Shown here piece by piece: positions 42,370 to 50,082 of a DNA stretch of 64,000 bases (positions are counted from its first letter, which is position 1; each line of letters opens with the position of its first letter). The position numbers and the translations under genes were made by a program. The notes beneath the pieces are model-generated. The model had not been told where the DNA came from. It did no database searches and worked only from the letters and a program-made list of their open reading frames with translations. This DNA is from Streptomyces nitrosporeus. GTDB taxonomy: Bacteria > Actinomycetota > Actinomycetes > Streptomycetales > Streptomycetaceae. Location: positions 5,060,001 through 5,124,000 of the forward strand of contig NZ_CP023702.1 in NCBI RefSeq assembly GCF_008704555.1, in the 5' to 3' direction.

Positions 42370-44817
42370 TTATGTGAAGGAGCGCAACCGCAGGCTGTTC
42401 GTCACGACGAAGACCGACGAAAACGCCATCGCCGCTCCCGCAATCATGGGGCTGAGCAGGCCGAACGCAGCCAGAGGCAAGGCAGCCACGTTGTACCCGA
42501 AGGCCCAGAACAGGTTGCTTCTGATGGTCGACAGAGTACGCCTCGACAGCCGGATAGCGTCAGTGGCCACCTTGAGATCTCCACGAACCAGCGTGAGATC
42601 GCCCGCCTCGATCGCCGCGTCCGTGCCGGTGCCCATCGACAGGCCCAGGTCGGCGACCGCCAGGGCCGCCGCGTCGTTGACGCCGTCACCGGCCATCGCC
42701 ACGGACCGGCCCTCGGCCTGGAGACGCCGGATCACCTCCACCTTGTCCTCGGGCATGACCTCCGCGTGGACCTCCTCGATCCCCACCGCGCGGGCCACGG
42801 CGTCCGCCACCGCCCGGTTGTCGCCGGTGAGCAGGATCGGCCTGAGACCCAGGGCGCGCAGCTGCGCGACGGCCTGCGCACTGCTCTCCTTCACCGTGTC
42901 CGCCACCTCCAGCACGCCCCGGGCCTCGCCGTCCCAGGCGACGGCGACGGCCGTACGCCCCTGGGCCGCCGCGTCCGCCATCGCGTCGGACAAGGTCTGC
43001 GGGAGGCTGATCCCGGCGTCCTCCAGCAGCCGGGCCCGGCCGGCCAGCACCTGGCGCCCGTCCACGGCGCCCCGCACCCCGAGCCCCGGTACGTCGGTGA
43101 ACTCCGCAGGGGCGGGCAGGGCGCCTTCCGTACGCTCGGCGGCGCCGGAGGCGACGGCCCGGGCGACCGGATGCCCGGACGCGTGTTCCAGACCGCCCGC
43201 GAGGCGGAGCAGTTCGGCCTCCTCCGTACCGGCCGCGGTGTGCACCGCGCCCAGGGTCATCCGGCCGGTGGTGACGGTGCCGGTCTTGTCGAGCACGATC
43301 GTGTCGACGCGGCGCGTGGTCTCCAGCACCTCGGGGCCCTTGATCAGGATGCCGAGCTGGGCGCCGCGCCCCGTACCGACCATCAGAGCGGTGGGTGTCG
43401 CGAGTCCGAGGGCACACGGACAGGCGATGATCAGCACGGCCACCGCCGCGGTGAACGACGCGGTGACGTCGTCCGTGACCAGCAGCCAGGCGACCAGCGT
43501 CACCAGGGCGATCAACAGGACCACGGGTACGAACACGGCGGAGACGCGGTCCGCGAGACGCTGGGCCGCCGCCTTGCCGCTCTGGGCGTCCTCGACCAGT
43601 TTCGCCATCCTGGCCAGCTGGGTGTCCGCTCCGACGCGGGTCGCCTCGACGACCAGCCGCCCCGACATGTTGAGCGTGCCCCCGGCGACGGAGTCACCCG
43701 GCACGGCGTCCACGGGCACGGACTCCCCGGTGAGCATCGAGGCGTCCACGGCCGACGCGCCCTCGACGACGGTGCCGTCCGTCGCGATCTTCTCACCGGG
43801 CCGGACGGCGAAGCGGTCCCCGACGGCGAGCCGGCCGACGGGGACACGGACCTCCTCGTTCCCGCGCAGCACCGTCACCTCCTTCGCACCCAGGTGCAGC
43901 AGGGCCCGGAGGGCCGCACCCGCCTTCCGCTTGGCCCTGGCCTCCAGCCAGCGGCCCAGCAGGATGAAGGAGACGACGCCGGCCGCGACCTCCAGATAGA
44001 TGGTCGAGGAGGGATCGGTACGGGAGACGGCGGCCTCGAACCCGTGCCGCATCCCGGGCATGCCCGCGTCGCCGAAGAACAGGGCCCACACCGACCAGCC
44101 GAAGGCCGCGAGGGTGCCGACCGACACCAGGGTGTCCATCGTCGCGGCTCCGTGCTTGAGGTTCGTCCACGTCGCACGGTGGAAGGGCAGGCCGCCCCAG
44201 ACCACCACGGGGGCGGCGAGCGTGAGCGAGAGCCACTGCCAGTTGTCGAACTGGAGGGCGGGGACCATGGCCATCAGCACGACCGGCACGGCGAGGGCCG
44301 CGGAGACCAGCAGGCGCTGCCGGAGTGCGGCGAGGGCCGCGGCGGCGGCCTGTCCGCGGGTGTCGGCGTCGGCGTCGGTGGTGGGGGTGAGGTCAGGGAC
44401 GGGGGGAGGCGCGCTACCGGAAGACAGGGCGCCGGGCGTGGCTGTCCGCAGGGGCTCCGCCTCGGGAGCGGGCGCCTCCGGCCCCCCTGCCTCCGAGGAC
44501 TCTGGGGCCTCCGGAGCGGCCGTGTCCTCCTGGCCCGATGTCCGGGAAGGCGCAGGGGCGGCGCGGGTCACGTGCCGGGCGGTGTAACCGGTCCGTTCCA
44601 CGGTGGCGACCAGGTCGTCAAGCGAGGTTCCGGAGGTGAACCGGACGCGTGCCTTCTCGGTCGCGTAGTTGACGGTGGCGGTGACACCGTCCATCCGGTT
44701 GAGCTTCTTCTCGACGCGGGCCGCGCACGAGGCGCAGGTCATTCCGCCGATCAGCAGCTCGGCCTCGGACGTCTCCGCTACCGGGACGTCCGCGGCGGCG
44801 GTGGTGGTGCTGGCCAT
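42370..44817 (-). CDS. copA: Copper-transporting P1B-type ATPase
   Basis: 815 aa; exports Cu(I) across the plasma membrane using ATP. N-terminal metal-binding domain with GMTCASCAARVEK (~24-36), then a ~70-residue Pro/Ala/Glu-rich linker. Transmembrane CPC motif in IIACPCALGLATPTALM (~466), phosphorylation motif DKTGTVTTG (~510), HP motif SGHPVARAV, TGDN and GDGVNDAAALAVADLGLSMG (~712). The final helices carry YNVAALPLAAFGLL and AMAFSSVFVVTNSLRLR, whose Asn-Tyr/Met-Ser-Ser signature is that of Cu(I) pumps. It is about 100 bp downstream of the CopZ-like chaperone gene on the same strand, behind a CsoR-type operator. Confidence 0.96.
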   Translation of the reverse strand: MASTTTAAADVPVAETSEAELLIGGMTCASCAARVEKKLNRMDGVTATVNYATEKARVRFTSGTSLDDLVATVERTGYTARHVTRAAPAPSRTSGQEDTAAPEAPESSEAGGPEAPAPEAEPLRTATPGALSSGSAPPPVPDLTPTTDADADTRGQAAAAALAALRQRLLVSAALAVPVVLMAMVPALQFDNWQWLSLTLAAPVVVWGGLPFHRATWTNLKHGAATMDTLVSVGTLAAFGWSVWALFFGDAGMPGMRHGFEAAVSRTDPSSTIYLEVAAGVVSFILLGRWLEARAKRKAGAALRALLHLGAKEVTVLRGNEEVRVPVGRLAVGDRFAVRPGEKIATDGTVVEGASAVDASMLTGESVPVDAVPGDSVAGGTLNMSGRLVVEATRVGADTQLARMAKLVEDAQSGKAAAQRLADRVSAVFVPVVLLIALVTLVAWLLVTDDVTASFTAAVAVLIIACPCALGLATPTALMVGTGRGAQLGILIKGPEVLETTRRVDTIVLDKTGTVTTGRMTLGAVHTAAGTEEAELLRLAGGLEHASGHPVARAVASGAAERTEGALPAPAEFTDVPGLGVRGAVDGRQVLAGRARLLEDAGISLPQTLSDAMADAAAQGRTAVAVAWDGEARGVLEVADTVKESSAQAVAQLRALGLRPILLTGDNRAVADAVARAVGIEEVHAEVMPEDKVEVIRRLQAEGRSVAMAGDGVNDAAALAVADLGLSMGTGTDAAIEAGDLTLVRGDLKVATDAIRLSRRTLSTIRSNLFWAFGYNVAALPLAAFGLLSPMIAGAAMAFSSVFVVTNSLRLRSFT

Positions 44818-44919
44818 GGTGCCGTACTCCTGAATGACGCGGATCGGGCCGTCTCCCTCCCCAGTATCCGCTGCCCGCGGATCACCGGCTGGAGGGGACG
44901 GCCCGAGGGGCGGGGCGTG

Positions 44920-45228
44920 TCAGGCGGCCCGGCCCACGAGCTCGTAACCCGCCTCGTCGACGGCGGCCCGTACGGCGTCGTCGGCCAGCGGGGCCGTGGA
45001 AGCGACGGTCACGCGGCCGGTCGCGGCCTCCGCCTTGACGGAGGTGACCCCGGCGAGCTCGGAGATCTCCTCGGAAACGGCCCCTTCGCAGTGACCGCAG
45101 GTCATGCCCTTCACCTCGTACACGGTGGTGATGCCGTCCGTCTGGGCCGCGGCCGCTCCGTCGTGGCAGGAACCGGTGGACGAGCAGCAGGAGCCGGCGG
45201 CCTGAGGCGTGTCGGTTTCGGCGGTCAT
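44920..45228 (-). CDS. CopZ-like copper chaperone
   Basis: 102 aa from ATG 45228 (GAGGAGAACGTC before it). Residues ~35-100 are a heavy-metal-associated domain with MTCGHC (VYEVKGMTCGHCEGAVSEEISELAGVTSVKAE). The N-terminal 30 residues add CCSSTGSCHD, extra thiols/His not found in minimal CopZ proteins. It delivers or buffers Cu(I) for the ATPase encoded downstream. Confidence 0.92.
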   Translation of the reverse strand: MTAETDTPQAAGSCCSSTGSCHDGAAAAQTDGITTVYEVKGMTCGHCEGAVSEEISELAGVTSVKAEAATGRVTVASTAPLADDAVRAAVDEAGYELVGRAA

Positions 45229-45306
45229 GACGTTCTCCTCTTCGCGAGCACACTTGGACAGGGCGGGGAATCGCCGCGGTCGCGGCGGCCTCACCTGAGA
45301 ACCACT

Positions 45307-45323
45307 ATACCCCTAGGGGGTAT
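45307..45323. promoter_or_regulatory. CsoR-type copper operator
   Basis: ATACCCCTAGGGGGTAT closely matches the CsoR consensus TATACCCCCCTAGGGGGTATA. It lies 79 bp upstream of the copZ-like start, where it would overlap the promoter. No csoR gene is in this window, so the regulator must be elsewhere. Confidence 0.85.
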
Positions 45324-45339
45324 CAAAGTGCCGTAGTGG

Positions 45340-45569
45340 TGGAAGAACGGTCCGCGGTGGTGGCGGGATGCGCCCGCCGGGACGGGGAGCGGGGCGGGAA
45401 GGCCGGGTGGCGGGAGCGGCGGGAAGGGGCGGCGCGTCCCGGCCCCTCCGGGACGGGCCCGGGGTGCGCCGGGACCCGGCCCCGGTCCACGGTCCCGGTC
45501 CGCAGCTCCGTCCGCGGTCCCGGCCCGCAGCCCCGTCCGTGGTCCCGGTCCGCGGCCCCGGTCAGGGGC
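45340..45569. other. GC-rich gap with GGTCCCGGTCCGC repeats
   Basis: 45480-45560 consists of imperfect GGTCCCGGTCCGC(A/G)(G)C(T/C)CCGTCC units. No coding or RNA feature is supported. Confidence 0.4.
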
Positions 45570-45761
45570 TCAGTGTTCGCGGTTGCCGGGCCGGGAGGCG
45601 ACCCAGGTGAGCACGGTGTCCACGTACCAGTAGGGCCTGCCGTGCTGAACGGCGTCGGGCGGAGGGAGCAGCCCGTGCTTGCGGTACGACCGGACGGTGT
45701 CCGGCCGGACGTGGATGTGCGCGGCGATGTCCTTGTACGACCAGAGCCTTCGGTCCGTCAT
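45570..45761 (-). CDS. Small helix-turn-helix (MerR/excisionase-like) protein
   Basis: 63 aa from ATG 45761 (GGAGAGGGG upstream). LWSYKDIAAHIHVRPDTVRSYRKHGLLPPPDAVQHGRPYWYVDTVLTWVASRPG is a complete single MerR-like winged helix with the R-Y-W-Y..VLTW wing typical of Streptomyces small DNA-binding proteins and excisionases. It stands alone between the copper and inositol genes. No recombinase is adjacent, so an excisionase role is not supported. Confidence 0.8.
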   Translation of the reverse strand: MTDRRLWSYKDIAAHIHVRPDTVRSYRKHGLLPPPDAVQHGRPYWYVDTVLTWVASRPGNREH

Positions 45762-45969
45762 GGTGTGCCCCTCTCCATACCCGCCCCCGCCTCTCGCGTC
45801 TTCGTGCGTCCGCCCTGTTCGTTGCCGAACGAGCGGCACCGGCATGTGGTCGGGGAGCGTCACGGGCCTGTGACGCGAACCCGACGGAACACGGATATGT
45901 GTGACAGAGGGGTGACTACCGGGCGGCGGGCGGCGAGGGGCGACGGGAACGGCGGCGGGGCCCGGCCGG

Positions 45970-46896
45970 TCAGCCGGCGGGGCGGGCGGGGCCGCAGGCG
46001 CGGAGGAACTCGCGGGTGCGCCGGGCGACCGGCAGGGGCTTGTCGGGCGGGCACGGGTACATGTCCTGTTCGACGATGGCGAAGAGGTCCCTGCCCAGGG
46101 CGCGTGCGGCGTCCAGTACGGGTTCCAGCGCGGGCACCCCGCCGGGCGGTTCGCACATCACTCCACGCGCCACCGCGGGACCGAACGGCACCCCGTTCGC
46201 CACCACATCGGCCAGGATCACCGGATCGACCTGCTTGAGGTGCAGGTAGCCGATGCGTTCACCGTAGGTCTCGATGAGCTTCACGCTGTCCCCGCCGCAG
46301 TACGCGTAATGACCGGTGTCCAGGCAGAGCGAGACCAGTGCGGGATCGGTGGCGTCGAGGAAGCGGCTGACGTTCTCCTCGCTGTCGATGTGCGTGTCGG
46401 CGTGCGGGTGCACCACGGTCCGCAGCCCGTAACGGTCCCGCACCTCGCGGGCCAGCCGTTCCGTCTGGGTGGTCAGCTCGCGCCACTGGGCGGCCGTGAG
46501 CGTGCTGTCCTCCAGCACCTCGCCGGTCTTGTCGTCCCGCCAGAACGACGGAATGACCACCAGGTGCCCGGCACCCACGGCCTGGGCGAGTGCCGCGTTG
46601 TCGGCGACATGGGCCCAGGTGCGTTCCCAGACGCCGGGGCCGTGGTGCAATCCCGTGAAGACGGTGCCCGCGGAGACGGACAGCCCCCGACGCGCGGTTT
46701 CGTCCCTCAGCCTGGCCGGGTCGGTGGGCAGGTAGCCGTACGGGCCCAGTTCGATCCACTCGTAGCCCGCCTCGGAGACCTCGTCCAGGAAGCGTTCCCA
46801 GGGCACCTGGCGGGGGTCGTCCGGGAACCACACCCCCCACGAGTCGGGTGCCGAGCCGATACGGATGCCGGTCGGAGACGGTGCGAAGGAGGTCAT
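45970..46896 (-). CDS. Inositol-locus sugar-phosphate isomerase/epimerase (IolE/IolI-like)
   Basis: 308 aa from ATG 46896. AP-endonuclease-2-type barrel: RIGSAPDSWGVWFPDDPRQVPWERFLDEVSEAGYEWIELGPYGYLPTDP, LRTVVHPHADTHIDSEENVSRF (metal His), SLCLDTGHYAYCGGD (Asp/His), IGYLHLKQVDPVI (His). The C-terminal IVEQDMYPCPPDKPLPVARRTREFLRACG supplies a Glu ligand. It diverges from iolC over a shared operator, so it belongs to the inositol regulon, as an inosose dehydratase or isomerase; sequence alone does not separate these. The much longer open frame upstream is the antisense of iolC. Confidence 0.85.
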   Translation of the reverse strand: MTSFAPSPTGIRIGSAPDSWGVWFPDDPRQVPWERFLDEVSEAGYEWIELGPYGYLPTDPARLRDETARRGLSVSAGTVFTGLHHGPGVWERTWAHVADNAALAQAVGAGHLVVIPSFWRDDKTGEVLEDSTLTAAQWRELTTQTERLAREVRDRYGLRTVVHPHADTHIDSEENVSRFLDATDPALVSLCLDTGHYAYCGGDSVKLIETYGERIGYLHLKQVDPVILADVVANGVPFGPAVARGVMCEPPGGVPALEPVLDAARALGRDLFAIVEQDMYPCPPDKPLPVARRTREFLRACGPARPAG

Positions 46897-46945
46897 ATCG
46901 CTCACACTCACCGTCCCGTGAGGGAGTGTCAAGGCTTCGTCCGAA

Positions 46946-46955
46946 TGTCCGGACA
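46946..46955. promoter_or_regulatory. Palindromic operator in the iol divergent promoter
   Basis: TGTCCGGACA, with a further TTCGTCCGAA to its left and TTGACA (46961-46966) to its right pointing towards iolC. TNTCCGGACA-type palindromes are typical GntR-family sites at actinobacterial inositol genes. The position, 50 bp from one start and 80 bp from the other, suits control of both directions. Confidence 0.65.
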
Positions 46956-47034
46956 AAGTGTTGACAGGGTTCCCGGGCCGGACAACCCTTGGGCCTGGGC
47001 GGGAACCGGCCGGCGGACAGCCGAAGGGATGCGC

Positions 47035-48192
47035 ATGCCTGAGCCGTACGACGTGATCACGATGGGCCGGATCGGGGTGGACCTCTATCCGCTCCAGGCC
47101 GGCGTGCCCCTGGCCGACGTCGAGTCCTTCGGGAAGTTCCTCGGCGGCTCGCCCGCCAACGTGGCCGTGGCCGCGGCCCGGCTCGGACGTCGTACCGCCG
47201 TGATCACCAGGACCGGCCGCGACCCCTTCGGCGACTATCTCCGCCGGACCCTCGACGAGTTCGGGGTCGACAGCCGCTGGGCGACCCCCGTCGCGGAGTA
47301 CCCGACACCGGTCACCTTCTGCGAGATCTTCCCGCCGGACGACTTCCCCCTCTACTTCTACCGCCTGCCCACGGCACCCGACCTGGAGATCCACGGCGAG
47401 GAACTCGACCTGGAGGCGGTACGCGACGCCCGTATCTTCTGGATGACCGGCACCGGCCTGTGCGCCGAGCCGAGCCGCACCGCCACCCTCACCGCCCTCC
47501 GGGCCCGCGCCACGGCCCCGGCCGGCCGGCCGGGACCGGGGCCGCGCGCCACCGTGTTCGACCTCGACTGGCGGCCCATGTTCTGGACCGGCCGGGACGG
47601 TGCCGGGGACTCCGCCGCACGCGCCCCCGCCCACTACCGGGAGGCGCTCGCGTACGCCACGGTCGCCGTCGGCAACATCGACGAATGCGAGATCGCCACC
47701 GGCGAGCGTGAACCGTACGCCGCGGCCCGCGCCCTGCTGGCGGCCGGAGTCCAGCTGGCCGTCGTCAAGCAGGGGCCCGCCGGTGTCCTCGCCGCGCACC
47801 GGGACGGCACCGTCACCGAGATCCCGGCCCTCCCCGTGGACGTGCTCAACGGACTGGGAGCCGGTGACGCCTTCGGGGGCGCCCTCTGCCACGGGCTGCT
47901 CGCCGGCTGGGAGACCGGACGGATCATGCGGTACGCCAACGCCGCGGGCGCCGTCGTCGCCTCCCGGCTGGCCTGCTCCTCGGCGATGCCCCGCCCCGAC
48001 GAGGTGGAACAGGCTCTCAGCGACGGCGCCGTCCGCCGGCCGGCCCCCGGCACCGGGGCGGACCCCCGGGAATCCGCGGCCGGGGCGGACCCCCGGGGAT
48101 CCGCGGCCGGGGCGGGCCCCCGGGAATCCGCGGCCGGAGCGGCCCCACCGGCGCCGGAGGCCACGGCCCCCGCCCCCGAGGCCGCGTCGTGA
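47035..48192 (+). CDS. iolC: 5-dehydro-2-deoxygluconokinase (IolC) with repeat tail
   Basis: 385 aa. PfkB/ribokinase fold: VITMGRIGVDLYP, FGKFLGGSPANVAVAAARLGRR (substrate binding), ATVFDLDWRPMFW, VAVGNIDECEIATG, VVKQGPAGVLA, and the catalytic LNGLGAGDAFGGALCHGLL (Asp of GAGD). It phosphorylates 2-deoxy-5-keto-gluconate in myo-inositol breakdown. The kinase ends near residue 338; a ~45-residue tail follows, with ADPRESAAG/ADPRGSAAG/AGPRESAAG from a 27-bp repeat and an Ala/Pro end. GAAGGG precedes ATG 47035. GTGA overlap with the next gene. Confidence 0.94.
   Translation: MPEPYDVITMGRIGVDLYPLQAGVPLADVESFGKFLGGSPANVAVAAARLGRRTAVITRTGRDPFGDYLRRTLDEFGVDSRWATPVAEYPTPVTFCEIFPPDDFPLYFYRLPTAPDLEIHGEELDLEAVRDARIFWMTGTGLCAEPSRTATLTALRARATAPAGRPGPGPRATVFDLDWRPMFWTGRDGAGDSAARAPAHYREALAYATVAVGNIDECEIATGEREPYAAARALLAAGVQLAVVKQGPAGVLAAHRDGTVTEIPALPVDVLNGLGAGDAFGGALCHGLLAGWETGRIMRYANAAGAVVASRLACSSAMPRPDEVEQALSDGAVRRPAPGTGADPRESAAGADPRGSAAGAGPRESAAGAAPPAPEATAPAPEAAS
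48058..48138 (+). repeat. Three 27-bp in-frame repeats in the iolC tail
   Basis: Units 48058-48084, 48085-48111 and 48112-48138 differ at only one to three bases. They encode nine-residue repeats beyond the kinase fold. The unit length keeps the frame open and so permits copy-number change without loss of the downstream GTGA overlap. Confidence 0.9.
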
Positions 48193-49079
48193 GCGGGCCC
48201 GCCGCCGGCAGCACCGCCGATCTCGTCCGGCTCAGGGCCCATCACCCCGAAGCCGTCGCCGTGGCCGCCGGGGCCCGCCGCAGACGGCCCCTCATCGGAC
48301 CCACCGGCCGCCTGATGATCATCGCCGCGGACCATCCGGCGCGCGGCGCGCTCGCCGTCGGGGACGACGCCTACGCGATGGCGGACCGCTTCGACCTGCT
48401 GGAACGCCTCTGCCTCGCCCTGTCCAGACCCGGCGTGGACGGGGTCCTCGCGGGCGCCGACGTGCTGGAGGACCTGCTGCTGCTCGGAGCGCTGGAGGAC
48501 AAGGTCGTCATCGGCTCCATGAACCGGGGCGGACTCGCCGGTGCCGCCTTCGAGCTGGACGACCGTTTCACCGGCCACCGCCCCGCCGACCTCTCCCGGC
48601 ACGGCTTCGACGCGGGCAAACTGCTGCTGAGGATCGACCGCGACGACCCCGGTTCCCTGGAGACCCTGTACACCGCCGCCCGTACCGTGGACGAGATGGC
48701 GGCCCACCGGCTGCCCCTGTTCATCGAACCGTTCCTCTGCCACCGCGCCGGCGGCGCCCTGCGCACCGACCTGTCGGCGGCGGCCGTCACCACCTCCATC
48801 GCCGTCGCCTCGGGCCTCGGCGGCACCTCGGCGTACACCTGGCTCAAGGTCCCCGTCACCGAGGACCCGGAGGACATGGCCCGGGTGATGCAGGCGTCGA
48901 CCCTGCCCGCCGTCCTGCTCGGCGGCGAGGTGAGGGGCGATCCCGGCCCGGCGTACGAGAGATGGCGCGCGGCGCTGCGGCTGCCGACCGTGCAGGGGCT
49001 CGTCGTCGGGCGTTCGCTCCTCTACCCGGCCGACGGCGACGTGGCCCGGGCGGTCGACACCGCCGTCGGACTGCTGTGA
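48189..49079 (+). CDS. Cgl0159-type (beta/alpha)8 aldolase-like protein of inositol catabolism
   Basis: 296 aa from GTG 48189, overlapping the iolC stop. The (beta/alpha)8 layout includes GRLMIIAADHPARGALAVG, DGVLAGADVLEDLLLL, VIGSMNRGGLAGA, GKLLLRIDRDDPGSLETL, PLFIEPFLCHR, TSAYTWLKVPVTEDPEDMARV (candidate Schiff-base Lys in WLKVP) and PAVLLGGEVRGDP. Actinobacterial inositol operons use this DeoC/LacD-like protein where Bacillus uses IolJ. It probably cleaves 2-deoxy-5-keto-gluconate-6-phosphate (inference). Confidence 0.88.
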   Translation: MSGPAAGSTADLVRLRAHHPEAVAVAAGARRRRPLIGPTGRLMIIAADHPARGALAVGDDAYAMADRFDLLERLCLALSRPGVDGVLAGADVLEDLLLLGALEDKVVIGSMNRGGLAGAAFELDDRFTGHRPADLSRHGFDAGKLLLRIDRDDPGSLETLYTAARTVDEMAAHRLPLFIEPFLCHRAGGALRTDLSAAAVTTSIAVASGLGGTSAYTWLKVPVTEDPEDMARVMQASTLPAVLLGGEVRGDPGPAYERWRAALRLPTVQGLVVGRSLLYPADGDVARAVDTAVGLL

Positions 49080-49122
49080 GCCCCGGCGCGGAAGACGGCC
49101 GGAGAAGGGTAGGGATGGACCC

Positions 49123-50082
49123 ATGACACGCGAGACACAGCAGCGGCGGTACCACGTACGGGCGAACCGCCGTGCGACGGACGGCCCCTACGCCCTCGAC
49201 ATCAGCCCCGAGTCGGCCGGCTGGGAGCGTTCGGCCCTGCGTGTCCTGGACATCGGACCCGGCGGTGTTCATACGCTGGTAACCGGCGGGAGCGAATGGA
49301 TCGTCCTGCCGTTGTCCGGTGGCTGTACGGTGCGCACAGCGGATTCCGTCTTCGAACTCCTGGGCAGGGAAAGCGTGTTCAGCCAGGTGACCGATTTCGT
49401 CTATCTGCCCCGTGACGCCCGCGCACAGATCACCTCCGGCGCCGGAGGCCGCTTCGCCCTGGCAGGAGCGAAGTGCGAGCGACAACTCCCCGCTCGCTAC
49501 GGCCCCGCGCCGGAGGTCCCGGTGGAACTCCGCGGGACGGGAAACTGCTCACGGCAGGTCAACAACTTCGCGGCGGCGGACACGTTCGAGTGCGACCGCC
49601 TCATCGCCGTCGAAGTGCTCACCCCGGGCGGCAACTGGTCCTCCTACCCGCCGCACAAGCACGACGAGCAGATCCCCGGCACCGAGTCCGAACTGGAGGA
49701 GATCTACTACTTCGAGGTCGAGGGAGGCGGACCGGCCTACCACCGGGTGTCACCGTCCCGGCCCGGCGGCACGGACGTCCTCGCGGAAGTGTCCACCGGT
49801 GACGCCGTCCTGATCCCCGACGGATGGCACGGCCCGTCCATCGCACCACCCGGCCGCACCCTGTACTACCTGAACGTCATGGCCGGACCCGGCGAACACC
49901 GCGAATGGCTGATCCGGGACCACCCCGACCACCGCTGGATCCGCGACACCTGGCCGGACCAGCCCGTCGACCCCCGCCTCCCGCTGCACCGGCCCCCGTC
50001 CCCGTCCCCATCCCCATCCCCTCCCGCGTCTCCGTCCACGTCTCCGTCCTCCTCGCCGACGCCTCCGGAGGCCGCCCGGTGA
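49123..50082 (+). CDS. iolB: 5-deoxy-glucuronate isomerase (IolB)
   Basis: 319 aa. Double cupin: the second cupin has NWSSYPPHKHDEQIPGTESELEEIYYFEVEGG, giving the metal-binding HxH...E pattern, and VSTGDAVLIPDGWHGPSIAPPGRTLYYLNVMAG with the third His. It converts 5-deoxy-glucuronate to 2-deoxy-5-keto-gluconate, the IolC substrate. The last ~30 residues (PPSPSPSPSPPASPSTSPSSSPTPP) are a low-complexity tail from CCGTCCCCATCC-like repeats. Its TGA overlaps the GTG of iolD. Confidence 0.95.
   Translation: MTRETQQRRYHVRANRRATDGPYALDISPESAGWERSALRVLDIGPGGVHTLVTGGSEWIVLPLSGGCTVRTADSVFELLGRESVFSQVTDFVYLPRDARAQITSGAGGRFALAGAKCERQLPARYGPAPEVPVELRGTGNCSRQVNNFAAADTFECDRLIAVEVLTPGGNWSSYPPHKHDEQIPGTESELEEIYYFEVEGGGPAYHRVSPSRPGGTDVLAEVSTGDAVLIPDGWHGPSIAPPGRTLYYLNVMAGPGEHREWLIRDHPDHRWIRDTWPDQPVDPRLPLHRPPSPSPSPSPPASPSTSPSSSPTPPEAAR

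Noticed and set aside
42361..45336. 991-codon plus-strand frame opposite copA and copZ
   Set aside because: Antisense of a textbook Cu(I) ATPase and chaperone; long frames are common opposite GC-rich genes.
45570..45761. Excisionase of an integrated element
   Set aside because: No recombinase, att-like repeats or cargo around it; kept as a generic small DNA-binding protein.
45970..47892. 640-codon version of the isomerase-like gene
   Set aside because: The upstream half is the reverse strand of iolC; the conserved protein starts at ATG 46896.
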